Below are positions 1-7,641 of a stretch of 64,000 nt of DNA, piece by piece; the first letter of the stretch is position 1; every line of letters starts with the position of its first letter. The DNA is from Aquimarina sediminis (GTDB lineage Bacteria > Bacteroidota > Bacteroidia > Flavobacteriales > Flavobacteriaceae): the NCBI RefSeq assembly GCF_002895435.1, contig NZ_POYJ01000017.1, positions 1 through 64,000 on the forward strand, in the 5' to 3' direction. The notes below the pieces were generated by a model. That model was not told where the DNA came from, searched no databases, and saw only the letters and a program-made list of their open reading frames with translations. A program made the position numbers and the translations under genes.

Positions 1-223
1 TAATCGTATCTCTTTGATGTTTCTAGTTCTTATTATTCGTATAAACTATCTCTAGTCTAATACGCGCTGTCAATCAATATGTCTATGAACTTTTTTAACT
101 CCTGAAGCGATCTTCTTCGCCAGTCGTCTTGTCAATTAATAAGGAATCGAACCTTATAAATGTTACCTCTAACACCCTACTCCTGTATAATTATTTATAA
201 TGAACCTTACTTGTTTCTCAAAG
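1..223 (-). other. Leader region of an rRNA operon lying left of the window
   Basis: No open reading frame fits here. The segment lies downstream, on the minus strand, of three tandem strong promoters, so it is read as the transcribed leader of a 16S-23S-5S operon that would begin left of base 1. The 16S gene itself is not in the window, so the assignment is inferred from promoter architecture only. Mature rRNA sequence was not recognised in these bases. Confidence 0.55.
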
Positions 224-229
224 CGGGTG

Positions 230-258
230 CAAATATACAACCCTTTTTAATTCTACAA
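230..258 (-). promoter_or_regulatory. rRNA-type promoter P1 (closest to the rRNA)
   Basis: On the minus strand this reads TTG (258-256), an 18-base spacer, then TATATTTG (237-230), a perfect Bacteroidota -33/-7 pair. It is followed by the G+C-rich discriminator CACCCGC. The same arrangement recurs twice more upstream. Tandem promoters of this strength are typical of flavobacterial rRNA operons. Confidence 0.75.
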
Positions 259-354
259 AGCTTTTTTTTTAATTTATTTTAAAGTTTTTTTTAATCTCTT
301 TTAAAACAAATCTTGTCTATGAACTTACCAAAACCGTAAACCGTTTTGCGGCTG

Positions 355-384
355 CAAACCTACAACCTTTTTTTATTCTGACAA
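355..384 (-). promoter_or_regulatory. rRNA-type promoter P2
   Basis: Minus strand TTG (384-382), a 19-base spacer, then TAGGTTTG (362-355), followed by the discriminator CAGCCGC. It is the second member of the tandem promoter set and shares flanking bases with P3 (a TTGCGGG/CTGCAAA-like block seen on the plus strand). Confidence 0.72.
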
Positions 385-480
385 GAACTTTTTTTATAAA
401 TATTTTAAAAAAATATCAAACTCTTTTAGCAATAAATATCCTCAATGAACAAAGCAAAACAATAGCCCGTTTTGCGGGTG

Positions 481-510
481 CAAACATACAACTCTTTACT
501 ACATACACAA
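481..510 (-). promoter_or_regulatory. rRNA-type promoter P3 (furthest from the rRNA)
   Basis: Minus strand TTG (510-508), a 19-base spacer, then TATGTTTG (488-481) and the discriminator CACCCGC. The three promoters are spaced about 125 bases apart, and the segments between them are very A/T-rich, as in upstream activating DNA. Confidence 0.72.
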
Positions 511-714
511 TATCTTTTTTACAGTTTTTTTACATTAATTTAACAACCCCCTGAAAACACACCCTTTACAACTCCCATTTTTTCAAATATCACTAATCCC
601 GAAGGGAAAATTACCCGAAAGATCCATATATACTATCTAAACATATGATAAAAAAGTAGCCAAAACCATATCATACATAAAACTCCTTTACAGATAAAGG
701 TGTATCATAACTAA

Positions 715-802
715 GCGTGAGGGATAGTAGTGAAAATCCCACAGCCTGAGGAAACGAAGTGCGAGGAATTGTAACGGATAGCCCGACCCATAGGGGCACG
801 CC
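715..802 (+). ncRNA. Structured intergenic RNA-like element (possible Flavo-1 type)
   Basis: A stretch of much higher G+C than its surroundings with nested complementarity. GCGTG at 715-719 can pair with CACGC at 797-801, and GGGAT at 721-725 pairs with ATCCC at 736-740. The blocks GGGATAGTAG, GTAACGGATAGCCCGACCC and GGGGCACGCC match, from memory, an element found repeatedly between genes in Flavobacteriaceae. It may belong to the Flavo-1 RNA motif, but I cannot confirm the family. There is no ORF and no obvious terminator. The strand is chosen from the orientation in which I recall the conserved blocks. Confidence 0.5.
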
Positions 803-829
803 ATAATCAAAACTCTTTAAATAGTACTA

Positions 830-3127
830 CTAAACTCTTTCTATACCTACAACTATAGATTTACTAATGGGAGTATGACTCTTATCTGCATAATGGTTAT
901 ATGGAACTAAAACATTGGTCTCTGGAAAATAAGATGCTAGATTCCCTTGGGGTATATTATAAGGGAGTACTAAAAAATTGCGAGCTATACGTTCTTTACC
1001 ATCATAGTAACTTGTTAAATTAACAACATCCATCTTTTCTAATGACTGCTTCTCCATATCTGACTTGTTCATCAAAACAATCCTGCGTTCATTATATATA
1101 CCTCTATAGCGATCGTCTAATCCATAAATAGTAGTATTGAATTGATCATGAGAACGGATTGTCATTAACAAAAACTCATTGTCTTTTATACTATGAAAAG
1201 GCAAGCTACATACACTAAATTGTGCTCTATGGTTAGGGAGTTTACTAAAATCTAAATCTCGTACATTATTAGGTAAGTAAAACCCTGATCCTTTGGATCT
1301 GTTTTTTAGATTATTAAACCCTTTGAGAACAAGTTCGATTTTCTCTCTAACCTGTTCATAATCTTCACTTAGGTTTTTCCAATCTACAACATGCCCTTCT
1401 TTATAATATGCATTTGCAATCCCACCGATGATTTCGGGTTCGCTTTTTAGATCACCAGATGCAGGTTTTAATAGTCCTTTGGACTGGTGTACTTTTCCCA
1501 TGCTATTTTCTACTGTAAAATATCTGGGTTTCCCATTTTTGATATCTAACTCTGACCGACCTAGTGTAGGTAATATCAATGCTGTTTTTCCTGTAACCAG
1601 GTGCGATCTATTTAACTTGGTACTGATTGCAACGGTTAGATCACAATTTTGAAGAGCTTCTGCTGTGTATTCTGTATCTGATGCTGCTGATAAAAAGTTA
1701 CCTCCTAAGGCTATGAATACTTTTGCTTTTCCTTGATGCATTGCTTCTATAGCATGTACCGTATCCAACCCTTCTTTATCTGGAGGCGTAAAACCAAAGG
1801 TATTTTCTATTGCTGTATTTAAATCAGGAGAAACATGGTGCATTATACCAACGGTTCTATCCCCTTGCACATTGCTATGCCCTCTAACGGGACATGTTCC
1901 TGCCCCAGGTTTTCCTAAACTACCTTTGAGCAATAACAGATTAACACATTCTTTTATATTATCTACTCCATTTTTATGCTGTGTTAGCCCCATTGCCCAA
2001 CAAATAATTATTTTATTGTTGCTTGCTAACAGTTCTACTGTTTTATCTATCAGTTCTTCTTCTACTCCTGATAATGTATGCAACTCTTGTTCTGAATATT
2101 GCTCTATATCTTTAAGAAGTTCTTCATATCCTTGGGTATAGGTTTCTATAAATGTATGATCGAAAACATTTCCTCTTTCTTTATCGAGTGTTGCCAGTTT
2201 TTTGATAATAAGCTTTAATAGGGCTACATCCTGATTTATCTTTACTTGCAGGTGTATATCTGTTAGCGCTACTCCAGAGGCTAGTACTCCTTTAACTTCT
2301 TGTGGGTTTTTAAATCTAATTAATCCTGCTTCTTCTAGAGGATTAATACTTATCACTTTGCCTCCATTTTCTTTACATTTTTGCAAAGCGGATAGCATTC
2401 TAGGGTGATTTGTACCTGGATTTTGCCCAATAACCAGAATTACTTCTGCTTTATCAAAGTCTTCGAGTTTTACTGATCCTTTTCCTATCCCCAAGGTTTC
2501 GCTTAACCCAACTCCACTAGACTCATGACACATATTAGAGCAATCTGGCATATTATTAGTACCGAAAGCTCGTATAAAAAGACCGTATAAAAAAGCGGCT
2601 TCGTTACTGGATCTACCAGAAGTATAAAAGACTCCTTGGTCTGGGTTACCTAATTTATGTAATTGATCTGCTATTAATGTATAGGATTCTTCCCATGATA
2701 TTGGTTCATAATGAATACTTTCTGGTTTTAGGATCATGGGTTCTGTAAGCCTACCGCTTTTACCAATTTGATAATCTGACCAGTGTGATAGCTCTTCTAC
2801 AGAATGTTTTGCAAAGAAGTCTTTACCTGTTCTAAGATTGGTTGCCTCTTCTGCAATTGCTTTGGCTCCATTTTCGCAATATTCTCCCAATTTTGAAGGC
2901 TTATCAGGATCAGGCCATGCACAACCAGGGCAATCAAACCCTTCTTTTTGATTCATCTTAGAGAGTATATGCATGGATTTTACCACTCCCATTTCTTTGA
3001 ACGCATGCTGAAGCGCTACTTTTACCCCTGTTAGCCCGGCTGCATAGGTTGCGGGTTTTTTAAAAGTAATCCCGGTAAAAGCATCTGGACCTAAGACAGA
3101 AACGTTTCTTTTTTTGATAGTGCTCAT
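830..3127 (-). CDS. FdhF/YdeP-family molybdopterin oxidoreductase
   Basis: A 765-residue cytoplasmic molybdopterin-guanine-dinucleotide oxidoreductase of the formate-dehydrogenase-alpha-like YdeP family, whose physiological substrate is poorly known. The N-terminal CPGC (residues 66-69) precedes the conserved AWPDP sequence. The central Rossmann-like domains hold motifs such as VILVIGQNPGTNHPRM and the long C-terminal part is the cofactor-cap domain. The open frame extends 36 codons upstream, but the ATG at 3127 is chosen because a TATCTTTG -7 element lies at 3173-3166, inside that extension, and the resulting length matches the family (about 760). No fdhD homologue is adjacent, which is unusual for true formate dehydrogenases. 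Confidence 0.88.
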   Translation of the reverse strand: MSTIKKRNVSVLGPDAFTGITFKKPATYAAGLTGVKVALQHAFKEMGVVKSMHILSKMNQKEGFDCPGCAWPDPDKPSKLGEYCENGAKAIAEEATNLRTGKDFFAKHSVEELSHWSDYQIGKSGRLTEPMILKPESIHYEPISWEESYTLIADQLHKLGNPDQGVFYTSGRSSNEAAFLYGLFIRAFGTNNMPDCSNMCHESSGVGLSETLGIGKGSVKLEDFDKAEVILVIGQNPGTNHPRMLSALQKCKENGGKVISINPLEEAGLIRFKNPQEVKGVLASGVALTDIHLQVKINQDVALLKLIIKKLATLDKERGNVFDHTFIETYTQGYEELLKDIEQYSEQELHTLSGVEEELIDKTVELLASNNKIIICWAMGLTQHKNGVDNIKECVNLLLLKGSLGKPGAGTCPVRGHSNVQGDRTVGIMHHVSPDLNTAIENTFGFTPPDKEGLDTVHAIEAMHQGKAKVFIALGGNFLSAASDTEYTAEALQNCDLTVAISTKLNRSHLVTGKTALILPTLGRSELDIKNGKPRYFTVENSMGKVHQSKGLLKPASGDLKSEPEIIGGIANAYYKEGHVVDWKNLSEDYEQVREKIELVLKGFNNLKNRSKGSGFYLPNNVRDLDFSKLPNHRAQFSVCSLPFHSIKDNEFLLMTIRSHDQFNTTIYGLDDRYRGIYNERRIVLMNKSDMEKQSLEKMDVVNLTSYYDGKERIARNFLVLPYNIPQGNLASYFPETNVLVPYNHYADKSHTPISKSIVVGIERV

Positions 3128-3165
3128 TATATGTACTCTAAAATGATGTGATAAATTATAAGGAT

Positions 3166-3173
3166 CAAAGATA
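3166..3173 (-). promoter_or_regulatory. -7 element for the FdhF/YdeP gene
   Basis: TATCTTTG on the minus strand, an exact match to TAnnTTTG, 39 bases before the chosen ATG. No good TTG is seen at the -33 position. It supports the shorter start of the oxidoreductase. Confidence 0.5.
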
Positions 3174-3212
3174 CAAGTATCTACTGAAAATACATTATCC
3201 TTATGTAATGGA

Positions 3213-3326
3213 TTAAAATTTTGATAATTTATCAATTAACAGCACTGCTTCTTTTTTATTTTCTGACAAATAGGATAAGTAGTAAAAAATATCAATCGGG
3301 GTTTGGGTTGTATAAAAACTGCTCAT
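3213..3326 (-). CDS. Small ORF upstream of the oxidoreductase (37 residues)
   Basis: An ATG-to-TAA frame on the minus strand encodes 37 residues beginning MSSFYTTQTPIDIFYYLSYL and ending in KLSKF. Its composition (Leu, Tyr, Lys, Asp) and codon use resemble protein rather than random translation. It stops 40 bases before the probable transcription start of the oxidoreductase gene. No family was recognised. It could be a small protein, the end of a decayed gene, or chance. Confidence 0.3.
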   Translation of the reverse strand: MSSFYTTQTPIDIFYYLSYLSENKKEAVLLIDKLSKF

Positions 3327-3410
3327 ACTCATTGGTTCTCATTATTGTGCCTCTATATGGTATAATGGCATTAGGGTCTTCTTCATGAAAATACTTTCTT
3401 ATTCAAAATA

Positions 3411-3938
3411 TTATCCTGGCAAAAAAATACGTTTTAGATTTTTATGATGTAGTATAACAATTTGAGCTTCTATATATTTTAAAAGCTCTGGGCAATCGCG
3501 CTCAAAATCTTCTGAAACAATTCTTTTTGATCGATTATCCCATTTAAAAGTTACTATCAATTGGCTAGCACACGATGATTTACTGCTATATGAATCTTTT
3601 AAGTCAAAAAAACCGTTGTTAACTACATAACTTATCAAGCTATCTCGGGTACTCTTACTTATTTTTTGTTCTGAAGTATAATTATAGGCGTCATACTTTT
3701 TTTCAAATTTTTCTGACGATGGGTAATAGGTTATAACGGTATCTTTAAGTACAAATTTATCATAATGAAACGCTCCTCGTTCTACTTGTATTACTGCACT
3801 TGAGAAGTCCATTGATGATTTTGAGGATATCGTATCTGATTTTGAAACTTGTAGTGATTTTATATCTCTTTCGGAACTGGATTCATTACAACTCAAAAAA
3901 CTTAACCCTATCAGAAGTATGATTATTATAAATTTCAT
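3411..3938 (-). CDS. Hypothetical lipoprotein (175 aa)
   Basis: The N-terminus is a short hydrophobic signal ending LSFLSC, with Cys17 as the likely lipidated residue, so the protein should be anchored in the periplasm or outer membrane. The rest is a Ser/Lys-rich linker followed by a compact domain with two cysteines (in SSCASQL and ERDCPELL) that might form a disulphide. No family was recognised. It lies 5 bases after the AHSA1-type gene on the same strand, so the two are probably co-transcribed. Confidence 0.7.
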   Translation of the reverse strand: MKFIIIILLIGLSFLSCNESSSERDIKSLQVSKSDTISSKSSMDFSSAVIQVERGAFHYDKFVLKDTVITYYPSSEKFEKKYDAYNYTSEQKISKSTRDSLISYVVNNGFFDLKDSYSSKSSCASQLIVTFKWDNRSKRIVSEDFERDCPELLKYIEAQIVILHHKNLKRIFLPG

Positions 3939-3943
3939 TAGTC

Positions 3944-4381
3944 TTAGTTTGATTCTATATACTCTTTAAGATTCTTTCTTATAAAATAATCCCACCCGGC
4001 AAGACAACTCTCTCTTGTAAACTCAGGGATATCATCAGGAAAACTTTCAACTATTTTTGTTGTTAATTCTAGTTTTATCTTATTCTTTTCTTCTTTTAAT
4101 TCGAAAGTAACAAAAGAGTTTCCTGGATACTCTTTATATTTCCAGTTATACGTTATCTTTTTTTCGGGAATTGCTTCTGTTATTTGCCATAGATGAGTGA
4201 ATTTTCTGTCTTCTACCTGTACTGAGAATTCAGTTTTAAACCCTACCTGAGGCACAAATGACTCAAGAGCTTCAAAGTACCATTTCTTCATTTCTTCCGG
4301 TTTAGTTATGGCATTCCAAACTTTTTGAACAGAAGAAAGAAATATTTGCTCTACAATAATGGGGTCATCTGTACTTTTCAT
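3944..4381 (-). CDS. SRPBCC / AHSA1-domain protein
   Basis: A 145-residue START-like (Bet v 1 fold) protein of the activator-of-Hsp90-homologue-1 type. It shows the usual N-terminal pattern (VEQIFLSSVQKVWNAITKPE, then MKKWYF), a central beta-rich part (SFVTFELKEE) and a C-terminal helix beginning AGWDYFIRKNL. These proteins bind small hydrophobic ligands, and most bacterial members have no known function. It is the first gene of a two-gene unit with the downstream lipoprotein, separated by 5 bases. Confidence 0.82.
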   Translation of the reverse strand: MKSTDDPIIVEQIFLSSVQKVWNAITKPEEMKKWYFEALESFVPQVGFKTEFSVQVEDRKFTHLWQITEAIPEKKITYNWKYKEYPGNSFVTFELKEEKNKIKLELTTKIVESFPDDIPEFTRESCLAGWDYFIRKNLKEYIESN

Positions 4382-4456
4382 AATTGATAAAGTATTGAAT
4401 TCATGCTACATCATTTTGTATTGTTTTACTCTTAATACATTGGTTTATTTTCAAAA

Positions 4457-4513
4457 AAAAGCTTTTCTATTTTTACACTTACAATATAGCAATTATAGAA
4501 AAGCTTTTCTATA
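4457..4513 (-). terminator. Paired-palindrome terminator after the PfpI-like gene
   Basis: The sequence TATAGAAAAGCTTTTCTATA (4494-4513) is a perfect 20-bp palindrome. A second partial copy, AAAAGCTTTTCTAT, sits at 4457-4470. Because each copy is self-complementary, the two can also pair with each other across a loop of about 24 bases. On the minus strand the second copy ends in a run of eight T. This is consistent with factor-independent termination downstream of the gene ending at 4549. Confidence 0.5.
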
Positions 4514-4548
4514 GGGGTTACTTATTAGGAACTATTCTGGAAGTAGTT

Positions 4549-5124
4549 TTATATTTCTATTTTTGCTCCCATAAGTTTTAAGAACTCCCTGATGAAGCTA
4601 GGGTGTGCTGGCCAGGCGGGTGATGTTACCAAATTACCATCTACTACTGCACCATCAACAGGGATTGATTGATACTCTCCTCCTGCAAGAGTTACTTCAG
4701 GACCAACAGCAGGATAGGCTGTTAATTTTCTTCCATGTACTACACCGGCAGCTGTTAATATCTGTATCCCATGACAAATTGAAGCTACTGGTTTATTAGT
4801 TTTAAAGAAATGTTTTACTATTTGAATTACTTTTTCGTTTAATCTCAAATATTCTGGAGCCCTTCCTCCTGCGATCACTAATCCATCATAATCAGTTACA
4901 TCTACTTGATCAAAACTATAGTTTAGGGTAAAATTATGCCCTGGTTTTTCGGTATAAGTTTGATCTCCTTCAAAATCATGGATAGCTGTTTTTATCGTAT
5001 CTCCTTTTTTCTTATCTGGGCAAACTGTATGCACCGTATACCCAACCATTTCCAACATTTGAAATGGCACCATGGTTTCATAATCTTCTGTAAAATCTCC
5101 GGTTAAAAACAGTATTTTTTTCAT
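4549..5124 (-). CDS. DJ-1/PfpI-family type 1 glutamine-amidotransferase-like protein
   Basis: A 191-residue protein of the DJ-1/ThiJ/PfpI superfamily. The nucleophile-elbow cysteine lies in ASICHGIQ (Cys117 followed by His118), and the upstream motif GLVIAGGRAPEYLR is characteristic of the PfpI branch. Members act as glyoxalases, deglycase-like enzymes, chaperones or proteases; the actual activity here is unknown. It appears monocistronic, with a palindromic terminator downstream. The neighbouring alcohol dehydrogenase and AhpD-like genes hint at aldehyde or oxidative-stress detoxification, which is inference. Confidence 0.86.
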   Translation of the reverse strand: MKKILFLTGDFTEDYETMVPFQMLEMVGYTVHTVCPDKKKGDTIKTAIHDFEGDQTYTEKPGHNFTLNYSFDQVDVTDYDGLVIAGGRAPEYLRLNEKVIQIVKHFFKTNKPVASICHGIQILTAAGVVHGRKLTAYPAVGPEVTLAGGEYQSIPVDGAVVDGNLVTSPAWPAHPSFIREFLKLMGAKIEI

Positions 5125-5235
5125 CTTTTATTTGAGTTTAAAATTTCAGTGAGTATGTGTTGTGACGTCATAACATTGTACAGCATACTAGTGATAGTTG
5201 TTGTTTTTTATTACTACAATACAAAATAATCTTTA

Positions 5236-6240
5236 TTAGTTTTTTAAAACTACTCTAAACCTTGCATTTCCTTCTTCGAGGTGAGTCAGAGCTTCATTTG
5301 CATTTTTCATAGGAAATTCTTCTACGGTAGGATATATATCATGTCTTACACAAAAGTCTAACATCGTTTTGGTTAGTGCCGGGCTTCCTAATGGGCTACC
5401 TGCTACAGATTTCTCACCACCAATTAGGCTAAATGCAGGTATTGCCATTGGTTCCATAACAGCTCCTACGGTATGAAATTTCCCTTTTGGTGCCAGAGAG
5501 GAGAGATAAGAGTTCCAGTCTAAAGTAACGTTGGTGGTATTTAGGATAAAGTTTAGTTTTCCTTTGATACTTTCTAGTTCTTCGGGGGATTTTGAATTGA
5601 TCACTTTAGTGGCTCCCATATTTAAAATTTGTTCTTTCTTATCCGGATTAGAGCTAAAAGCTATCACCTCGCACCCCCAGTGTTTTAAAAACTTGAGTGC
5701 CATATGCCCTAAGCCTCCGATCCCAATAACCCCCACAGTATCTGTTGGTTTTACACCTGCCATAATAATAGGATTAAAAACGGTAATACCTCCACAAAGC
5801 AAAGGACCGGCTTTGCTCATATCTATCTCTTCTGGAAGAGGAATTGCCCATGACCAGTGACCACGAACATAATCTGCAAATCCACCGTGTCTCCCTACTA
5901 TTGTAGCTTCACTATTAGCACAAAGGTGATGTGTTCCCTCCATACATTCCTGACAACTCATACATGACGCAGAGAACCAACCCAACCCCACTTTGTCTCC
6001 GATTTTTATATTCTTTACGGCTGCGCCAGTGGCAACAACTTCTCCTACAATCTCATGTCCCGGCACAATAGGATACTCTGTCATTCCCCAGTCATTATTG
6101 ATCATACTTAAGTCTGAATGACAAATACCGCAATATGATACTTTAATATCAACTTGCTCTGCCCCTAATTCACCTAATTCATAGGAATACGGAGTTAACT
6201 TTTCTTTTGGCTCTAACGCCGCATATGCATTTATCTTCAT
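5236..6240 (-). CDS. Zinc-dependent NADP-type alcohol dehydrogenase
   Basis: A 334-residue medium-chain dehydrogenase/reductase of the cinnamyl-alcohol-dehydrogenase/YahK type, reducing aldehydes or oxidising alcohols in the cytoplasm. Catalytic zinc ligands are Cys37 (CGICHSD), His62-Glu63 (PGHE) and Cys149. The structural-zinc cysteines are at 93, 96, 99 and 107. The nucleotide-binding glycine motif is at 173-178 (GIGGLG), and the strand-2 end carries SSNPDKK, which fits NADP(H) preference. The length and the start at MKINAYAALE fit the family. Confidence 0.9.
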   Translation of the reverse strand: MKINAYAALEPKEKLTPYSYELGELGAEQVDIKVSYCGICHSDLSMINNDWGMTEYPIVPGHEIVGEVVATGAAVKNIKIGDKVGLGWFSASCMSCQECMEGTHHLCANSEATIVGRHGGFADYVRGHWSWAIPLPEEIDMSKAGPLLCGGITVFNPIIMAGVKPTDTVGVIGIGGLGHMALKFLKHWGCEVIAFSSNPDKKEQILNMGATKVINSKSPEELESIKGKLNFILNTTNVTLDWNSYLSSLAPKGKFHTVGAVMEPMAIPAFSLIGGEKSVAGSPLGSPALTKTMLDFCVRHDIYPTVEEFPMKNANEALTHLEEGNARFRVVLKN

Positions 6241-6348
6241 AGCTCTTCTTTATTTTTTTGTAATAGGATCCACCTGTAGAAGATTCATAAAACCCTCACT
6301 AATTTTCATACCAATATAGGTTGCCTTTTATGAATACTATAAATATAA

Positions 6349-6383
6349 AACAGCGACTTTGGTTATACATCAAAGTCGCTGTT
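6349..6383 (-). terminator. Rho-independent terminator (possibly bidirectional)
   Basis: A 13-bp perfect stem (AACAGCGACTTTG pairing with CAAAGTCGCTGTT) with a 9-base loop. It is flanked by T-rich sequence on both strands. It lies downstream of the AhpD-like gene on the minus strand, the likely beneficiary. Confidence 0.75.
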
Positions 6384-6469
6384 ATTTTTTACTTAATATT
6401 ATCTTATTGTATTCTAGAAATATTATCCATTATATATTACAAAAGGAAGATAGTTTTGCTTCTTAATTA

Positions 6470-6910
6470 CTAATCCAGAAGGGGTTTATGTGTACTTATT
6501 GCTATTCTGTTCCAAGCGTTGGCAACTGTTATTGCCATGATCACTTGTGCAATATAGGTATCAGAAAAAGTAGTACTTGCTTTTTGATATGTGGCAGCAG
6601 ACAATCCTTTGTTATGAATCAATGTTATCTCTTCGGTCATTTCTAAGAGTATTTTTTCTTCTTCAGAAAATAAATTAGTTTCTCTCCAACCGTCTAACAC
6701 TACAATTCTTTGTAGACTTTCGCCATTTTCTAGAGCTACTTTGGTATGCATATCTAAGCAAAACGCACAGCCATTTATTTGTGATGTTCTAATTTTAATA
6801 AGCTCCTTGTGCGTGGTACTTAGCTGGCTTTTTTGAAAATACTTTTCTAAAACATACATTCCTTCATAAGCAATGGGTTCAATCTCGTCTATTTGAATTC
6901 TTTTTTCCAT
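6470..6910 (-). CDS. Carboxymuconolactone decarboxylase / AhpD-like protein
   Basis: A 146-residue all-helical protein of the AhpD-like family. The diagnostic redox site CAFCLDMH gives Cys48, Cys51 and His55, as in alkylhydroperoxidase AhpD. Such proteins reduce peroxides or peroxiredoxin partners, though many members are uncharacterised. It lies 68 bases downstream of a Crp/Fnr-type regulator on the same strand, an arrangement common in Bacteroidota. The regulator may control it, which is inference. Confidence 0.88.
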   Translation of the reverse strand: MEKRIQIDEIEPIAYEGMYVLEKYFQKSQLSTTHKELIKIRTSQINGCAFCLDMHTKVALENGESLQRIVVLDGWRETNLFSEEEKILLEMTEEITLIHNKGLSAATYQKASTTFSDTYIAQVIMAITVANAWNRIAISTHKPLLD

Positions 6911-6978
6911 TTTACTTTGTATTTTAATTTTATATATACAAAAGTATTGGAGCCTATCTTCAAAAAACTTAAGCTGGT

Positions 6979-7554
6979 TTAAGAAATGTGTTTACTTTTA
7001 ATTTCGCTTAAATATTCTGGGGTTAATCCCAAATATGTCGCTATCAAATATTGTGGTACTCTCTGAACGAATTCGGGAAAATTATCTCTAAAACGAAAGA
7101 AAATCTCTTCTTTAGAGTAATTAAACATATACTTCATTCGTATCAATGTTGATCCATAAGCAATCTGGTAGATGTTTCTGAAGTATTTTTCTACCTCGGG
7201 AAACTTCTCAAACAATTCTTGCTGTTTACTATAATCAATACTCAAAACATTAGATTTTTCTACTGCCTGAATGTAAAAATCTGTGATCCCTTGTTGATGA
7301 AAAGCCAAATAATCTGTAATCCACCAATTTTCTATACCAAACTGAATAGTTTGTTCTGTTCCTTTATCGTTTATATAATACATATGAAGACAACCGTTAA
7401 GCACAAAATAATTGGTTTTGCATTTTTTGCCAGCATGCATAATTACTTCTTTCTTTTTTAAAGATCTGGATTCGAAGTAGGATAGAATTTCTGCAATATT
7501 ATCTTTATCTACTTTGGCAAATTTACTCAGATGGGTGTAGAATTGTTCCTTCAT
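6979..7554 (-). CDS. Crp/Fnr-family transcriptional regulator
   Basis: A 191-residue protein with an N-terminal cyclic-nucleotide-binding-like beta-roll (about residues 10-120, containing SLKKKEVIMHAGKKC and LNGCLHMYY) and a C-terminal helix-turn-helix (YLIATYLGLTPEYLSEIKSK). The effector is unknown. The C-terminus is short, as in many flavobacterial members. It probably regulates the neighbouring AhpD-like or transporter genes, inferred from adjacency only. Confidence 0.87.
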   Translation of the reverse strand: MKEQFYTHLSKFAKVDKDNIAEILSYFESRSLKKKEVIMHAGKKCKTNYFVLNGCLHMYYINDKGTEQTIQFGIENWWITDYLAFHQQGITDFYIQAVEKSNVLSIDYSKQQELFEKFPEVEKYFRNIYQIAYGSTLIRMKYMFNYSKEEIFFRFRDNFPEFVQRVPQYLIATYLGLTPEYLSEIKSKHIS

Positions 7555-7641
7555 TTTTAAATATAATAAAAGAAGATAATGTATATAACTTTTGCAGCAT
7601 ATCGTTTCTATCTAACAAATGTTTACTACAATAATCGATTA

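Noticed and set aside
3128..3235. A 36-codon N-terminal extension of the FdhF/YdeP protein
   Set aside because: A -7 element lies inside it, and the downstream ATG gives the normal family length.
7219..7461. An 80-codon plus-strand frame within the Crp/Fnr gene
   Set aside because: Antisense to a well-supported coding region, with Phe/Ile/Cys-rich shadow composition.
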